Below, piece by piece: positions 1 to 14,571 of a stretch of DNA of 64,000 nucleotides; position 1 is the stretch's first letter; each line of letters starts with the position of its first letter. The notes below the pieces were generated by a model, which saw only the letters and a list, made by a program, of their open reading frames with translations, was not told where the DNA came from and did no database searches. Both the position numbers and the translations under genes were made by a program. Origin of the DNA: Agelaius tricolor (lineage: Eukaryota > Chordata > Aves > Passeriformes > Icteridae); assembly GCA_023055355.1 (NCBI GenBank), contig JALJCS010000038.1:2046001-2110000 (forward strand), in the 5' to 3' direction.

Positions 1-3000
1 GACTCTCATTGTTGACACTGACCATATTGTTAACTTTTAAAAGTTTCAAAAATACACAAAACTGTATAAACTTATGGATTTTACAAGCAGAAAGGAGCTG
101 GATGGCAGCTCTGGTCAGGGCACAAAAATTATCAGCATTGCAAAAAGGTCTTTTCCTTGGGTAGCACCACTGGGTGATCACAACAATATCACAAATCAAG
201 TTAGTGGTCCAACTTGACAGGTACAAGGAGGTTCAGCTTTGAATCCAAGTAATTCCAGATAAACCCCTGATCATTTTAGCTTGGTTGAATTTCCAGCCAG
301 AGATACTGACCTGGATCAATTAATTTCCCTAAAGAACATCCCCTGCCCTATGGCAAAAATCCACTTTGAACCTGAATCCTTGGCCAGGCCTCTTCTCAAG
401 CACCATGGCCCAGACACAGGATGCCAAGCATGTCACATTTCACAATCACATTCTGCACCCCCAATCCCCCTCTTAAAAATGAAAACTGGTTACACAGATC
501 CCATCTACCTTCTCCCAAGGCTTGCTCAGGCTTCAGTGCAGCTCTCACCAGGTGTTTTGCCCATAGGTAATCAGACTACAAAGGCTGCACCCCTGACTCA
601 ACATGAATCACAGTTTATTCCCTACCCTAAATACTCCTCCTGCATGTCTCTGCAATGGATAAAATGATCCTTATCTCTTATTTATAGAAGGAGCTGTTGG
701 GAGGTTTTATTCACTGATTTCTTTCAAACTCTGGGATATCTTCTGATGAAAGATGCTTGATTCTATTTCGGGAAGTAATTTCACCCTCTAGGTTTCAACC
801 ATAAGGGAAAATACACTGCATAAACACTAAAACCCAGGTTAATCAGCACAAGTGTTTTGCTCATTGAGCTCTTACAATGATTCATGGCATGACAAGCTAT
901 TTCCAGACCCTGGATCTTTTCAAATGGATGCATTTCTGTCCAATAACTACAAAAGGCAGCTCAGTGGGGCACTACTCCCAGGACAGGGCTGCTGGCCAGG
1001 GGAGTGGGATGAACATCACCCTTTGAGGCTGCAGATCCTCCTTCCCCTCACCAGTTATGACTCTGGTGGATGTTTCCCACCCCCAGCTGGATGAGCTGAG
1101 GTGACAGGGTCCCTCCTGTGTCCCAGCCCAGCAGCCTGGTGGCTCAGCAGGTGCCACAGGGGGAACAGGCACTGGTGCCTGTCTGACACAGCAATAGACT
1201 GGGTCTGGAGCTGGGATAAAGCAAAGCAGCTCCACGGATTCACAGCAGCAAGGAACCCCAGAGCCCTTCCATGGTCTGCAGGACTTGGGGCTGTGCAAAC
1301 ATCACAGAGCACTCTGAGAGAGAGCAAATGTGCTTGTAGGAGTGGCTTCAATGCATTTTTAAAGCTTCTTTGGAGGAGGCAACATTAACTCTTTCTGTGT
1401 GCAATCAGGGGCTTGGATGCATTAATACCTGCATTCAGAACTGCTTTACATTTCTCTCCTCATTTCTATTCTTTGCCTCCTCCTTAGTCTCAGCTGTTAT
1501 TCCAGCATCTTTGCATTCCCCCTGGAGTTCATTCCAGCGGTGCTTTATGAATCACAGAATAAGATGGCAGCCAGCAGTGCTTCAGAGGAGTGTGGCTGGC
1601 ACCATTTCTGCCCTGCACAAGGTTAATCAAACCCCTCCTCAGATAATCCACAGCCTCTGCAGCCCCAGAGGCCCGAGGTCAGGAACCTGAACCCTCTCCC
1701 CCAAATGCAGGCCTGTTTCCTCAGATCCCTGCAAGCCTGCAATAATTAGATACTGCAAAGCAAATCTGGAGCAGAGCAACAACTCCAGGGTTAAGCACCA
1801 GCAAACTCATCTCAGGACTGATGCCTTTGCTACCTGTCTGCAGCTTGGCACCAGCACCTCCTGCTCCTAACAAGGGTAAAACCTACACTCTTCTTCCTCA
1901 TTAAATAAACTGAATCAAATTTAGAGTAAATGATGTTTAACCCCCACTCCCAACATTTAAACACTAACTTTTGTCTTTAGTAAGATATTTGGTATGTAAA
2001 AATAAATAAAAGAACTGACACCGAAAAAGTGTGTGATTTGGGGGCAAGGGGAGGGAATAAAAGAATGGATTATAATGTGTCATTTTATATATGTGTCAAA
2101 GGAAACCAATTTCATAATAGGGAATAAAAATTCCCTGTTTAAATACTGTCAAATAAATCCTCAAATGTAATAGGGTTCACTTGTGGGGAAAGGAAAACTA
2201 AATCTGATTAAATATTAATGTGGCGTAGTATTAATTAAGAGAGAAAAAAGTCCATCAAGAGAACCCCAATATGTTTACTGTGTCCCCAGGAAGCTGGAAA
2301 ATTTCACAATCAAGTGTGTAAATGTTCTAAAAAAGGCTCCTGAATATTTTATGAATATTTGTCATAAAACAGAAATAATAACCACTGTGCAGAGCTATTA
2401 GAATTAATATTTATGCTGCCCGCCATGAAATATTCATGGGGACAGAGAAAGGGGGGCCCGTAAGACAAGAATTAATTTACATTGGGCTTGGTTTACCCGC
2501 TGGCTTGATGTTTAAAGACGGCTTGACAAGGCTCCATATGAATCCGTCAGTCACTTGCAGCGGTAGGTGGGGTGAAGGCAGGGGGAGGCAGGGAGGGGGA
2601 GCGGGTCCAGGCTGCTGACAGCTCACAGATTGAGTTTCTGACAGCCCTTAAAAAATCTAAACGGCCCCCCACCTTTTTTTCCTTCTTCCATTGCCCAAGG
2701 CGCTCTGTACTGCCACCGTTCATCCGATCTCCCCTTCCATCTGCTGAAATTAAGGAATTAATGAGCGCTATACACTTTACAGCAGGCCCCAGGAATGTTT
2801 ACTGGTGATTAAATTATAATGCAGCCCGAGCTGTATAATTCATGAACCAATTAAAGGAAGTGTTAGTTGATTTGATGGGATGAGGACGTACAAAAAGCAT
2901 TTAACTAATAGGGAACCGTGGGCTGCCGGGCGCTTTGGCTTTCTCGGATTACGCGGCTAATTGCTCTGCTTTATAGGGCTGTCACAGATAGCCATACATA

Positions 3001-6000
3001 TTTCATTGTTCTCAAATACTTCAATTGTTTGCTTTCGTGTTGCTGCTGTAATATGTAGAAGCCCAGCCAAACTTCAGTGTAGTTAAAGCACTACTCTGCA
3101 AAAAGCAGGTTGCTCTGGGAGGAGGGAGGGACCAGAGGGGCACGAGGAGAAGGCTGGCTGAAAAGGAGTAACTTAAAGCCTCAGAGTTAAATGTCACTCA
3201 GCAATTACATGATTAAAAGGTGCAATATATGATAGTCTTTTGTTTTACAACTTTTTGGACACTAATATTCTATGCTGACTTCACCGTGGAGAAAAATATT
3301 GGTGCGCTGAGCTGCTTTTTGTTTTTCTAATGCTGAGGAGCAAACGAGGAAGGTTGAGAGGGAAGTGCATTAAAAAAACCCAGCAAGGAAGAGCTAGATT
3401 GCTGTGGTTATCAAGAATAACACATCATGTTTAAACTTAGCTGGTTTGATATTCTAAAACACACCAGAGATGAAGGGGGTTGATTTCCCATCCGGGAGAA
3501 CGCTTGGTGTCTAATTCCGAGAGCTGCTCATCCCAACAGCTCCAGTTTGCTGCACTAGGAATGGGGGAATTTGCCATTCCTGCTGTTTCACAAAGCACTT
3601 CCCCACAGCTGACAGGCCACAGGGTTTGATGAAACAGATTCTCTGGATTTGAAGGGGGCTATCAGCCAAGTTACTCCTCAGTCAAAACAGGCACGTTCCT
3701 CCAGCAGTGAAATCCCCAGCCCATATCCAGAGGTATTGCTGAAGAAATTAGGCACCATCAGATAAACATCTCACACAGGCATTACTTTGTGGTTAGACCC
3801 TGGACTCTGTTAAGTAAACAACAGGCTGGGTGAATACTGGATTTCTTTAACTCAGTGATGAAGATTGCAGACCTCCATGTGCCCCTGGCAAGGTGTTTTG
3901 TCACCCACCTGAGGGACTCTGTGGTAAATCCTGACTTGTCTAATTTGGAGCTTTCCATTAAAAAGTGTTGTACAAAAACCAGCTCAGCAACTTCCAAGAT
4001 AAGTTATAATGTAAAGTTTATAATCTGCTCCATCCCTTTCCCTGCACCTGTTCCCTCCAGGATTTGGGTTTGGAAAGCAATCCCTATGGAGAGCCCTCCA
4101 CCAGAAATCAGGATGTCTTTGCAAGCAGGTGTTCAGCAAGAGACCTACATTCAGTGAATAGTTACTTTTTCCTAAAAAGCAGAGCAAACCTAAGTGGCCC
4201 CAGGAAGAAGGAGCTGCACATCCCATTTCCCAGGGCAGCACTCAGATCAGCTCAGGGCAGTCTGGGTGAAAAAAAAAAATTGGGGTGCTAAAGAAAAAAG
4301 ATTTCTCATATAGCTTGACACTGATGTTAAAAGCATGCAAAAATATATTTAAAATAATTCCCTTTATTCAGGACCACCATATATTGATTTGTCCCCAGTT
4401 TCTGGGTTAAGTGATGCAAAACTTTGGCTTAGTATAACAGGTAGGCTCCAAAATAAGGGATAATGACACCAGTCATACAGCAGGAAAACTTGTCATCAAC
4501 CCACTGGGAGGCTGAGTAAAATGGAAATTGGATTGCCTGCTCTAGAAAATAGAAAGGTTAAATTGTCTGGGAGATAAAGTTGATCCTAAACTCACCTAAG
4601 TGGGCAGTGCCTTGGCTGTGAAATCTGACTTTCCAGATAATCATGGGGACAGTTCTACACACTGGATGTGATCCTGGGGGGCTTTGAAGTACCCATTCCA
4701 GGATTGAATACATCTGCAATTTGGTAAAATCCATTCAATTACGTTTCTGACATTCAGCACCTGGGACAGCAACAGAGAGTGTTGGTTATAACAGAAGTGT
4801 TTGTGTAGAAAACTGAGCTCAGACTCAGTCCCAGGAACAATGAGCAGCACTGTGGGCATCACATGGGAGAAAAGCAGAGGTGAGAGCAGGCTCAGGAATC
4901 ACTCTGTGCCAATGATTGCTAACAGGAAACGTCAGAACTTGGCAATGTCAAGGAATCAGAGGCACTGCAGAAAGTATTTTCTTTGTGTCTTTTGAAGTGC
5001 CCTGGATACAATCAATCATACAGAAAAAAACTCCTATATTTCAGTTCAATGTGGAAAGGGCTATTTGCATTTCAATATGTTCAACTTATCCTGCCAATAA
5101 AAACATGGAATCATGAAGAAGAGATCAGGCCACTGGAGTGAAAAACAAGAGATGACATCCTGCAGACCTTTCAGATAAAACAACTTCTTGTTTGTAACAT
5201 TTCTGTTGACGTCCCAATATTTCTGAATGATTGGGTTTTCAAATGAGATCAGTCAGCATGCAAATAAGGAAACAGGATCAAGACATCTCCCATATCTGAT
5301 TGGATAGAGAAATTATCAAAAGACCCTTTTTTCATATCAAATTTCCATCACAAAAGGTCAAACTTTCAACTCCCATTACTTTTGCTAACTGCATTTCACT
5401 GTGCCTGCCAGCTCATTGCTGCTGCTGTTTTCAGAGGAAAAACAGAGAAGTAACGAATGATTCCATCTTCCCCCACATCTGTCAGGCAGGATGGACAAAC
5501 ATTTTTTAATCTTATTCAATTTTTCTCTGCAGCCCTAAAAATCCTTGCGGCCAAAACATCCCTTCTAACCTGATTAGCTATTCCTAGGTTGCTTTTATTT
5601 TTCTTACAGGTTCTCTTCTTATTTTCTAGCCCACAGACTGACAGAGCACCAGCTGTGTTGCCAGAATGTTTTGTCCTACAATTTGGCCATTTAAAACACT
5701 TTTTGATGTGTGCTTTCCTAAAATATATGTCCCTGTGTTGTCTGGCTGGACTGCTGCCTAAATACACAAGTAATGGATGTTCCAGAAATGGCCCAAGACT
5801 CAAACACTCAGCTCACACAAACTCAGAGGAGCAGCTCTGAAGTGCCATCCACTGCTTTTCAGGTTTAAAGCTGAATTCTGAACAGCAGGGATAGCAAGTG
5901 AGGCAAGCACAAGAAAAATGAATTCATTAGTAAATTGGCAGGACTCGATGTATTTGTTGCTACTGGTCCCATAAAAATTCTCCCTCACCATGATTATCAT

Positions 6001-6867
6001 TGCAACATATATAACCCATCAGATCAGTACCTAGAGGCTTCTGTTACTCTGATTTTCTCTGTTGTTCTTATTACTCAACAACTAAATGCTTCACAAAGCC
6101 ATTTCCTACAGAAATATTTATGTTCCCAAATGTTTATTTGCCCCTCTATCATGATCAAGCTTTTATGAGCACTCTATACAGAACTCTGAATTAAATACAT
6201 AATTCCTGCTCCCTCAGATCTGTGTTTGTCTATTCCACACAGCCAGGCACTGTGGTGAACCACAGAACACCTTGAAGAAAATCTAATTTATATGGTAAAG
6301 ATATTTCTATGCACACTGGCTGTGTGGGCTGGTGATTACAGGAAGCTAATGAGGACGAGGAGGATGGAGGGTTTAAATTCCATTAAAGGCTTTTATTCAT
6401 TGTGCTGGGTGTCCTGAACAACTTCTCCCAGTGATTTCCACACAACCACTGGCTCTGAGCCACCACAGGCTGGAAGGAGATGGAGGAAATGTCACATAAA
6501 TGCTTTTGACTTGCTCCACATCACACAGGTGACCACAGATTATTGATGTAGATTATTGCTACATGGAATAATCAACCCTCAATCCCCTGGAATCTGCTCT
6601 TCCTGCCAGCTCTGAGCCAGGACCACTGAACAGCTCAGATCAGGAGCTGTTCCCCCTGATTACTTCCTTCATCTCTGATTTTTCATTTTTCTTCTCTTCT
6701 CCTGTTGACCAGCAGTGCCTGTGGTGATTTGTCAATGTCTCTATGCAGTAACTAAACTGAAATTCTGGCCTCTCTACCAACACCAGATCAATGTTCTCAG
6801 CTCCTTGGTGCCCAACAAGTGCCAGGTGCAGAATGCAGGGAAACTTTTTGCATATAAATCCTTGGGA

Positions 6868-7080
6868 ATGGCTGGAGCTGTGCCAGGGGAGGTTTAGGTG
6901 GGAATTAGGAAAAGGTTCTGTCCCCAGAGGGTGGCCCAGGGAATGGGCACCCCAGAGATCCAGGAGAATTTGGACAGCAAGGACAGGGTGGGATTTTTGG
7001 GGTATCTGTGCAGGGTCAGGAGTTGGGCTCCTGATCCTTGTGGATCCCTTCAACCTCAGGATATTTTATGATTCTATGAA
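6868..7080 (+). mobile_element. CR1 LINE 3' end fragment
   Basis: The sequence runs GGGGAGGTTTAGGTGGGA, then ATTAGGAAAAGGTTCTGTCC, then ends with GATCCTTGTGGATCCCTTCA followed by ATTTTATGATTCTATGA. This is the order and ending of bird CR1 elements, which are truncated at the 5' end and finish in an ATGATTCTATGA-type tail instead of poly(A). Confidence 0.85.
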
Positions 7081-8924
7081 AATAACAGTGAATACAATTT
7101 ATCTGTAGGTCTCTGCTCCTCTCAAGTCTATTATTTATTATTGACACACCAATCACCAGGCCACTTAAATGGATCAAAAGTCATTATCTGAATGGTTAAA
7201 ATCTGTAGTGTTCTCTTTTTTCCTGAGATATTCCTGGTCAAAGGTATTTTGAGGATGAACTGAGGGTTTCAGTCACCAGGTAAGGTCTGGAGCTCATGGG
7301 ATTTAATAATGGGCTCTTCAGAGTACATGAAGAAAATATAAAAGATCTGCTGAGTGGAAACTGTATTTGACATTCAGATCCATTCATGACTGAGGTGTGG
7401 GAGTCTAATAATGAGTAACTGCATGGGAAGTTATTCACTCTTGGATTGATTGCACAGGCAACTTTTAAACAGAGTGATTTCTCCCCTCAAAGATACTCTA
7501 GTTCAAACAAGACTCTGTCTGAACCTGTTGTGAATTACAATGTGTTTGGAATTAATCAGACAGAATCTGATGTTTAACAAAAAAGAAAAAGATGGATTTT
7601 TCTTCTTAGAACTGTTTTAAATGAAAACTCCTGTTCCTTAAAAGGCCCACCCACTATGCATAACTGTTTGTACCCTGAAATAAACTGAAGGAAAGGGCAC
7701 TCATCTCCACTTGCAGCTTGCACATACCAGGAAAATGAAAATCACAGCTGAAAAGCTGAATGTTTATATTATTTCCCCACTAATACACACAGAATCCTAC
7801 CTAAGACCATAATGAAAAACAACTTTTACAAAATCAAATCCTCTGGTTCTTCTGAGGGCAAAGCTTCCAGGTTACCCAACAATTAAGAACTTTCCAAATG
7901 CACAGTTCAGACAACCACACAAAATCAGCAGCACACAGCCTCTGTGCAAGAATGAGGAATACCCACAAATATCAGCCCTTTGCAGAATGTTTTTAAGGGC
8001 AGGGAGGAAACCAGAACAGCTTTTTGTGCTGGCTTCCAGGAAAGAGCTTTCACTGCCATTCCCATAAATCACCCCAGAACATCCACAGTGATAGAGCACC
8101 TTTCATTAAAAAAATACTGCAGCTTCCTTCAGAAGCACTGCCACTTGCCATTTCTTTGAGGTAATCAGATAGCTGTTAATTAATAAACCTGTCAGGTGAA
8201 TCGTCCTGCTCTGGTCATCATTATCCATTCTGTAACAGAATCCTGCTCTCATCACTGCCATCCACCCCATAGCTTCCAGCTCAATTAACTTAATGCTATG
8301 CAAATGAGAGGCTCTCCTCATCATTAGCTTATAGCCCACAAATGTTAATAACATAATTGGGCCTTCAACAGGGTAATTAGACACGATTTCTTCCATTAGT
8401 CTTACAAGGCTAATTATTGTTGATAGGAGAGAGGGGATGAGTCCCAGTGCTGCATGCAAAGAGGGGCATCTGGTTAAAGCAAATATAGACAAACCATCAA
8501 CAAGGTAAAACAACAGTTGAGATCCAGAGCAGGGTCAGGTAGGGATGGGGTGAAGGAAGACACCACCAGGAGAAACTTAGGAACCACAGGAGAGAAGAAA
8601 TCCTACAAGACAAGAACTACACCCAAATATCCAGCCTGATGCTGGAGCTCTCCTGCCCTTAGCAGTGAAATAAGGTGATGCTCCATAAATCCAAGGAAGC
8701 TCCTCTCAAGCTTTGGCAGACAGGGCAGTTGGGAAGCTGTGCTGATCAAAATCCCCAGGTCTGAGATGTAAATGTGCAGCCACAGAGAAGACCTTAAGAA
8801 CTGAATTAATTCCCCCACTTCCCAGGTCATTATGTCCAATTATTTCTTCTGCCACCACTGGGTTGGCTGTGTTGGGTCACAAGATTTTTCTGAGCAACAC
8901 CCACTTGCTGTAAGAACCAGAGGA

Positions 8925-9170
8925 AATGGTCTCAAGTTGAGCCAAAGGAAGTTTAGATAGTAGGAAAAAAATTCTTCATGGAAAAGGTGGTCAGGCATTG
9001 GAACAGCTGCCCAGGGAAGTGCTCAAAGTGCTCAAAATGCTCAAAAATGTGTGAATGTGGCACTTGAGGATGTGGTTTAGTGGTGAACACCATGGTGGTG
9101 CTGGGTGGAAGGCTGGATTTTATGATTTTGAAGATCTTTTTTCCAACCTTCAGGATTCTGTGATTTTAAT
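8925..9170 (+). mobile_element. CR1 LINE 3' end fragment, older copy
   Basis: Contains AGTTTAGATAGTAGGAAAAA, GTCAGGCATTGGAACAGCTG, CCCAGGGAAGTG, a GGTTTAGTGGTGAACACC-like block and a final GGATTCTGTGAT. These are successive landmarks of the CR1 3' region on the plus strand. It carries an internal short duplication (CTCAAAGTGCTCAAAATGCT). Confidence 0.85.
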
Positions 9171-12100
9171 TACAAAACTGGAGTTCACTGGATTCTTTAA
9201 TAATCACAAAGTAAAATGTATGTCAGGAATTTATTCACAGAAAGTTAATAAAAACCTGGATTCAGTGTATGGGACTGGCAGTAATATTTCTAACAACAAC
9301 AACAAAAAAAAAAAGGCAGCAAGTTTCCAAATGTAAATTCTATTTTGGCTGGTGGAATGAAAGCTCAGGATTTGTTCCTGTGCCAGTTAAACCTGTGCAT
9401 CCATGGAGGTTAGAAATGTGCAGCTGGAGACTGAGTTCTGAGAGAAAACTGGACTTTGAAAAGAAGAAAACTTTACAGAGATATGGCAGGTTCTCCACAC
9501 CCACCACCACTTGGCTTTGACAGTTCAGTGTCCTGCTGCAAAGTGTTTAAAAAAAAAGTCAAACTGAAGAGTGCACAGTACTCAAGGAGTTGAGAAAACA
9601 CATTATTCCTTCATTTTGTATCTGTTTAACTTTGGGGCACATTCATGGCCAATATGAATCCTTTGATTTCACTGCAAGTATGTGAGGAGGAACCTTTTCT
9701 ACAGACTTGTCCTGAAAATCAGCTTAAATTATGTTCACAGAAGTAGCAGCTTTTACTAGAAGGTTAAATGAAACTATTGCTCTTTTAACCTTCTGTACCT
9801 TGACCTTTGGTCAGTCTCTCAACAGAACAGGATTGTTCACTCAGTGAATATCAGTGGGATATTAATCAGCATTATGTCAAAAGAATGACAGAACACAATT
9901 TTTTAAGAATTATTTTTATCAGAGCATGGCAGTGCCCCACTGAGCTGAGAGATACAGAACCTGTAAGGAAAGGGTAATGTTTGAAAGCCTCTGTGGAACA
10001 GATAAAAATCTTTCACAAAGTGGATTTCAAAGGGCAGCACTCTGTAATATGGAATTTTGCAAACATAATGGGTTTAGGGACAGGAAATATGAACCTTGCA
10101 AAGCATAAAAGCCCTGGGTCACCTCTTACACCTGAGCCAAAGGAGGCCAATTTAAGTGATAGTGATTAATACATTTATGTGACTGCAGGTGATCCAAGCC
10201 CATAGAATTGGATCCAGTGCCTCTGTCAGACATCAGGGATCATTCCCACATCTTTCCTGCAGAATAAACCATGGCAGGATTCAGTTCCCCTCTCTTAAAT
10301 TGCCCTGCACTCGCTAAATTTACTCACTAGAAAATTCTGAGCAAATATCTTGCTCCAAGGCAAACAGCAGTAAATCCACTGATGTTTTAATGAAGATTAC
10401 ACTTTCTAATCCTCGTGGTAATGACAAACCAGTCTCCATTCAATATGCAATATTCCTTGTCAGTTTTAATCACCAAAACTGTATTATATTTGCTACAGAC
10501 TGATGCACTTGTCTTCCTTCAGCCTGGAGAATCCAAGCAAAAGCAGCACAATTCCTGTTCTGCTGAGGGTTTTCTGCATGGCTCAATTTTGGCACATGAG
10601 CTCTGAGTAAAGCCTTACTCTGGGATTAGTCCCAGGTCCAATGAGATCACTAAATCAGAGCACAGCTGGCACAAAAATCCTGTCCATGTTTTAGAAATGA
10701 TGTAATTTACAGAAATTCTGAAATTCTGTCCAATTTTTCAGAAATTCTGAATTCCAAGAGTTCATAAGCTCAGTTTTAACCTGTGCAAGATGTAAGGGTG
10801 GCCTTACTGCATTTACTCAGAAGAATATTCAGCCAAATTCAGCCACCATAGTACTGAAGGAATCGTGATGGGAGATGCTGGACAGCACTGGCCAATCCTC
10901 CTTTCCCCTCATGCTTCCTCAGCCACTAAATGTTTTCATTTACAGCTCCCACACATGAAAAACTCTCCTCAGTTTTACCTACACATGTCCTCTTACCAAT
11001 GCAAAGAAAATGCCCTGGTTAATTGAATTAAAATGCTGCCATATCTTTATATTTAAAGTTTTCCTCACTCATTTTTCAAAAGTTTCTTTGGTTCTAGGCA
11101 GCTCTCAAAACCAGTATCTTCAATACAAAAATGCTTCAAAATAACATTTGGATTTCCTTGGCTGTTTCACTCCATTCCTTAAACCAAAGTTGTGTTTTGG
11201 GTGAATGCCCTGAACAACCTTTGCTGATTTGTAGAGATTGGTATCACAGAGTTGCCATTGGACTGAGACATGACTGCCTTGCTTTGTCTTGTCTAAAATT
11301 TGCTATACCAGTGCCAAAAACCCATCAAAATTAGCCCAGACTCTGCTGCTTTTACAGAATTTTCCCTCTCCAGTTCGGTGCTGAGTTCAGAAATGCAGCC
11401 TTGATGTTGGTGGCAACTTCCAAGAGAAACAGTTCCAAAGTAAGGGCAACCAGGATGGAAAGTCTTCTGGTTTCCCAATGTTTCCTCATTTGTGAGAGAT
11501 GGTTACTGCAGGAAAATCTCCCTCCTTTCTGCAGTAAAAGGAATGAAAGGGTTGTGCATGGGTTGTTGGGTCCTTAAAAATAACAGTAAAAATAAAAAAT
11601 ACTGACTTAGAAGTAGAAGCTTTTCTTCTTTCTCTTCCTGGAGACTTTGGAAGCTTGCTGAGATCAGAGCACTCCTTAATTGCTGCATCCAGGATTTCAC
11701 CACACAAACTCCAGCCATCAAAAGGAGCTTGTATGAGATGAGGTAACTTCTAAAAATAATCCCTGCCTCCCACAACTGAAGCCAAATATACCTCCTATTC
11801 TTGTTGGAGCAAAATCAGCTTGTGACAGCAAATGCAGCATCCTACAGAAAGCCCACAGAAAGATTTGAAAACTGCATTTGATGTTTTGTTATTGCTGGCT
11901 CAAGATGCATATTAATGCTTCTCCCCAGGAGAGAAAGGCTCTTATGGGACCAATATAGGTCAGGCAGGATGTGCAGCAGAAGTGACATAATCTTTTTATT
12001 GTAATCATCCAATTTTCTATCTATTGGATTATTTAAGAGCAAGAGCTTCTATTCAGAGGGGTGTTAGGAGGGAAGAGAGAGCACAGTCTGAGGAGGAGGA

Positions 12101-14550
12101 GAATGGAGAGCAAGGATTGGCTAAACCTCAGGAATCTGAACAAGGAGCTGCTTCCATTGGGTTTGTGTGGACAAAAGAATGAGGGTGAGGATTTGCACTG
12201 GGAGTGCTGAGCAGGGCCCTCCTGCCAGAGGGACACAGGAGGGAATGGGAGAGTCCTGAAAATATTGTGCCCATCTCTCCATGCCCAGTGGTGCCCCTTG
12301 CACTGGAGACAAAGGTAAATGACTTAATTACAATCTTGTTAACCAGCAGGATGAATGTCCAAACATCAAGAGAGAAGACAACCACTGAGTTAGTCCTGTA
12401 GCTTAGAAAAGGCTGCAGCAGTAGAAACTGGATTAAACTGATGCCACTCCTGAGTGAAGCAGAGTCCCAGGTGAGAGGAAGATTTGCTGATTCTGCCCAG
12501 TGAACAGTGGGATTTTGGCTGGGTGAGGTGCTGGGGTCCCTCAGAGCAGGGCAGGGTCTCTGCTGGGTGGGGAGCTCAGATCAGGATTCCTCACCTAAAC
12601 CACACTTCCCAGGGAGTTTCTGTTCCATAAGCACATCCCAGAGCTCTGCAGGAGCTGCCCCCTGGTTTTTACAAAAGCCTGTTTGGTTTGGGGACGGAGG
12701 AGAAGAGCCCAGGTGAGATGGGAGCACTGAAATGCAAAGGGAAAATGAACCCAAACCAATTAGTGAGAGTGAAGGAAAGAGTCACTAAAGCAGCAGGCAC
12801 AGAATGGCTGGAAGAGTGAGCTGAGAAAAAAATGAGAATGATTGAAACAGAGAATTGTGCTGCCTATTATTTTTACTATTTTACAAATTAATCCAAATCC
12901 TACATAGTTCACTTGGACTTTTCCTCCAGTTTCTCTGTCTCTCTGGTGCAGGCAAATTTTATGATACTGATTTAGTCCCTTGATTAGCACATCATTTTTC
13001 TCGTTGTTTTGTTTGGTTTGGTTTTTTTGCCTTAAAATGAGGAGAAAATAAGATATAACATTTCTTCTTTGCTACTTATCAGATTTTTGTATGCCATCAA
13101 CTAAAACCACACCTATTATAAATACACAATATCCATGATTTAAATTAGGTCAAAGTTTTTAAAATGCTCTGTAAGATTTTTCCACATCAGAATAATTCAA
13201 TCACTATCATGTTTCCTTGATGCAACTATTTTGGGATTTAGCTTGTTCCTTGATAGGGATTTAATTAAGTCATTTACATGTAATTTCCAAATAAGTAGCT
13301 ATTGCAAAAGGCAGCAAAGAAATGAAAAGGCAAAAAAGGAACCTGAAGGCAGGAGATCTTTAACAAAAATATTTCTGATATAAAAATGAATCTGAGGAAT
13401 ACATATTCAGTGATAAGTATTCCAGTCCATGTCTGGTAAACTCTCAGATAATGGCAGCATGGTGGGGTCACTGGGGTTCTATTAGCTCAATTAATGAGGA
13501 GTAAGGTAAGGCTAACACCCAGCTCTTCAAACGGCTCAAAAATAGAGCTGATAGTAATGGAGTTATTAACCTTCACCAGCCATTGAATTTTACTGCTGAT
13601 TCCAACTCCATTTCCTAGTTCAGGCCTCCATTAATAGGCTGTTTATTATCCCTAATCCACATTGGGATCAGCTGCAGAAATATGAAAGCCCCATGTAAAG
13701 ACCAAGTAGTTCAAAAAAATCTCTTTTCTTTCCCCATTCTGATTTCTCCCTTTTCAACATATTCAAAGATTCTTCCTTAGAAATTAGGATTTCATTATCC
13801 TAAACTGTTTGAATACATGTTCTCAGCAGCGTGGTGAAAAAGAAGCTTTAAATATATTATGTAAAAAGATGACATAATTGGGAACACAGCCACATCATTT
13901 TGAAGACCAAATAAAACCCTGCTGGAAAGCTTGCACTGGAGAAGCTGTTGCTGTTTATTTTCTCTACTGGGAAAGAAACAACTTTAATTTTGGAAAAATG
14001 GGTACTAGAAATATATTCTGGATGAATTGTTAGGCCAATCCTTTGACTCAGCCCTCCCCTGCCCGGTTTTGTCTTCACTTGCATTATTTGTAATGTAATT
14101 AATCAACACTGAAGGTAAAATAACTGACCCTGGATTCAGATCAGAAGGACAAAATCAAGGAAATAATGGAGGGGGGAAGTGACAATCCCAGGAGAGGCAG
14201 CAGCAGAGCCTTTGGCACTGATGGGAGGGCTTGAGGAGAGCTCCAACACAAACCTGCCTCCAGCTTCAATACAGAAATCTTGAGTTAAAGGCTCTCCTTA
14301 GATCTCTCTGAGTTTAAACCCACTCAACTGAGATTTTTCACACTTTGTAGATTTGTTGTGTGTTTTCACAATGTTTAGTTATCACAGTCTGCACACAGAA
14401 GCTGTTATTCCAAAATCTATCCCAGTAACACCTGATAGAATATCAGCAATTATGAGTGATGGAGTTAAGATCAAAATAAAAATGTTTATTATATCCACCT
14501 CCAGTGCACGGTGCTGCCCTCAAATGCAGTTCTGGGTGTTCCAACTCAGC

Positions 14551-14571
14551 AAAAAAAAAAAAAAAAAAAAA
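14551..14571 (+). repeat. A-tract
   Basis: About 20 consecutive A inside AK8 intron 11; low-complexity DNA with no clear retroelement body in front of it. Confidence 0.8.

Noticed and set aside
281..400. Minus-strand reading KLIDPGQYLW, considered as part of the missing AK8 LID region
   Set aside because: An in-frame stop lies close upstream and the residues around it do not follow the AK8 order.
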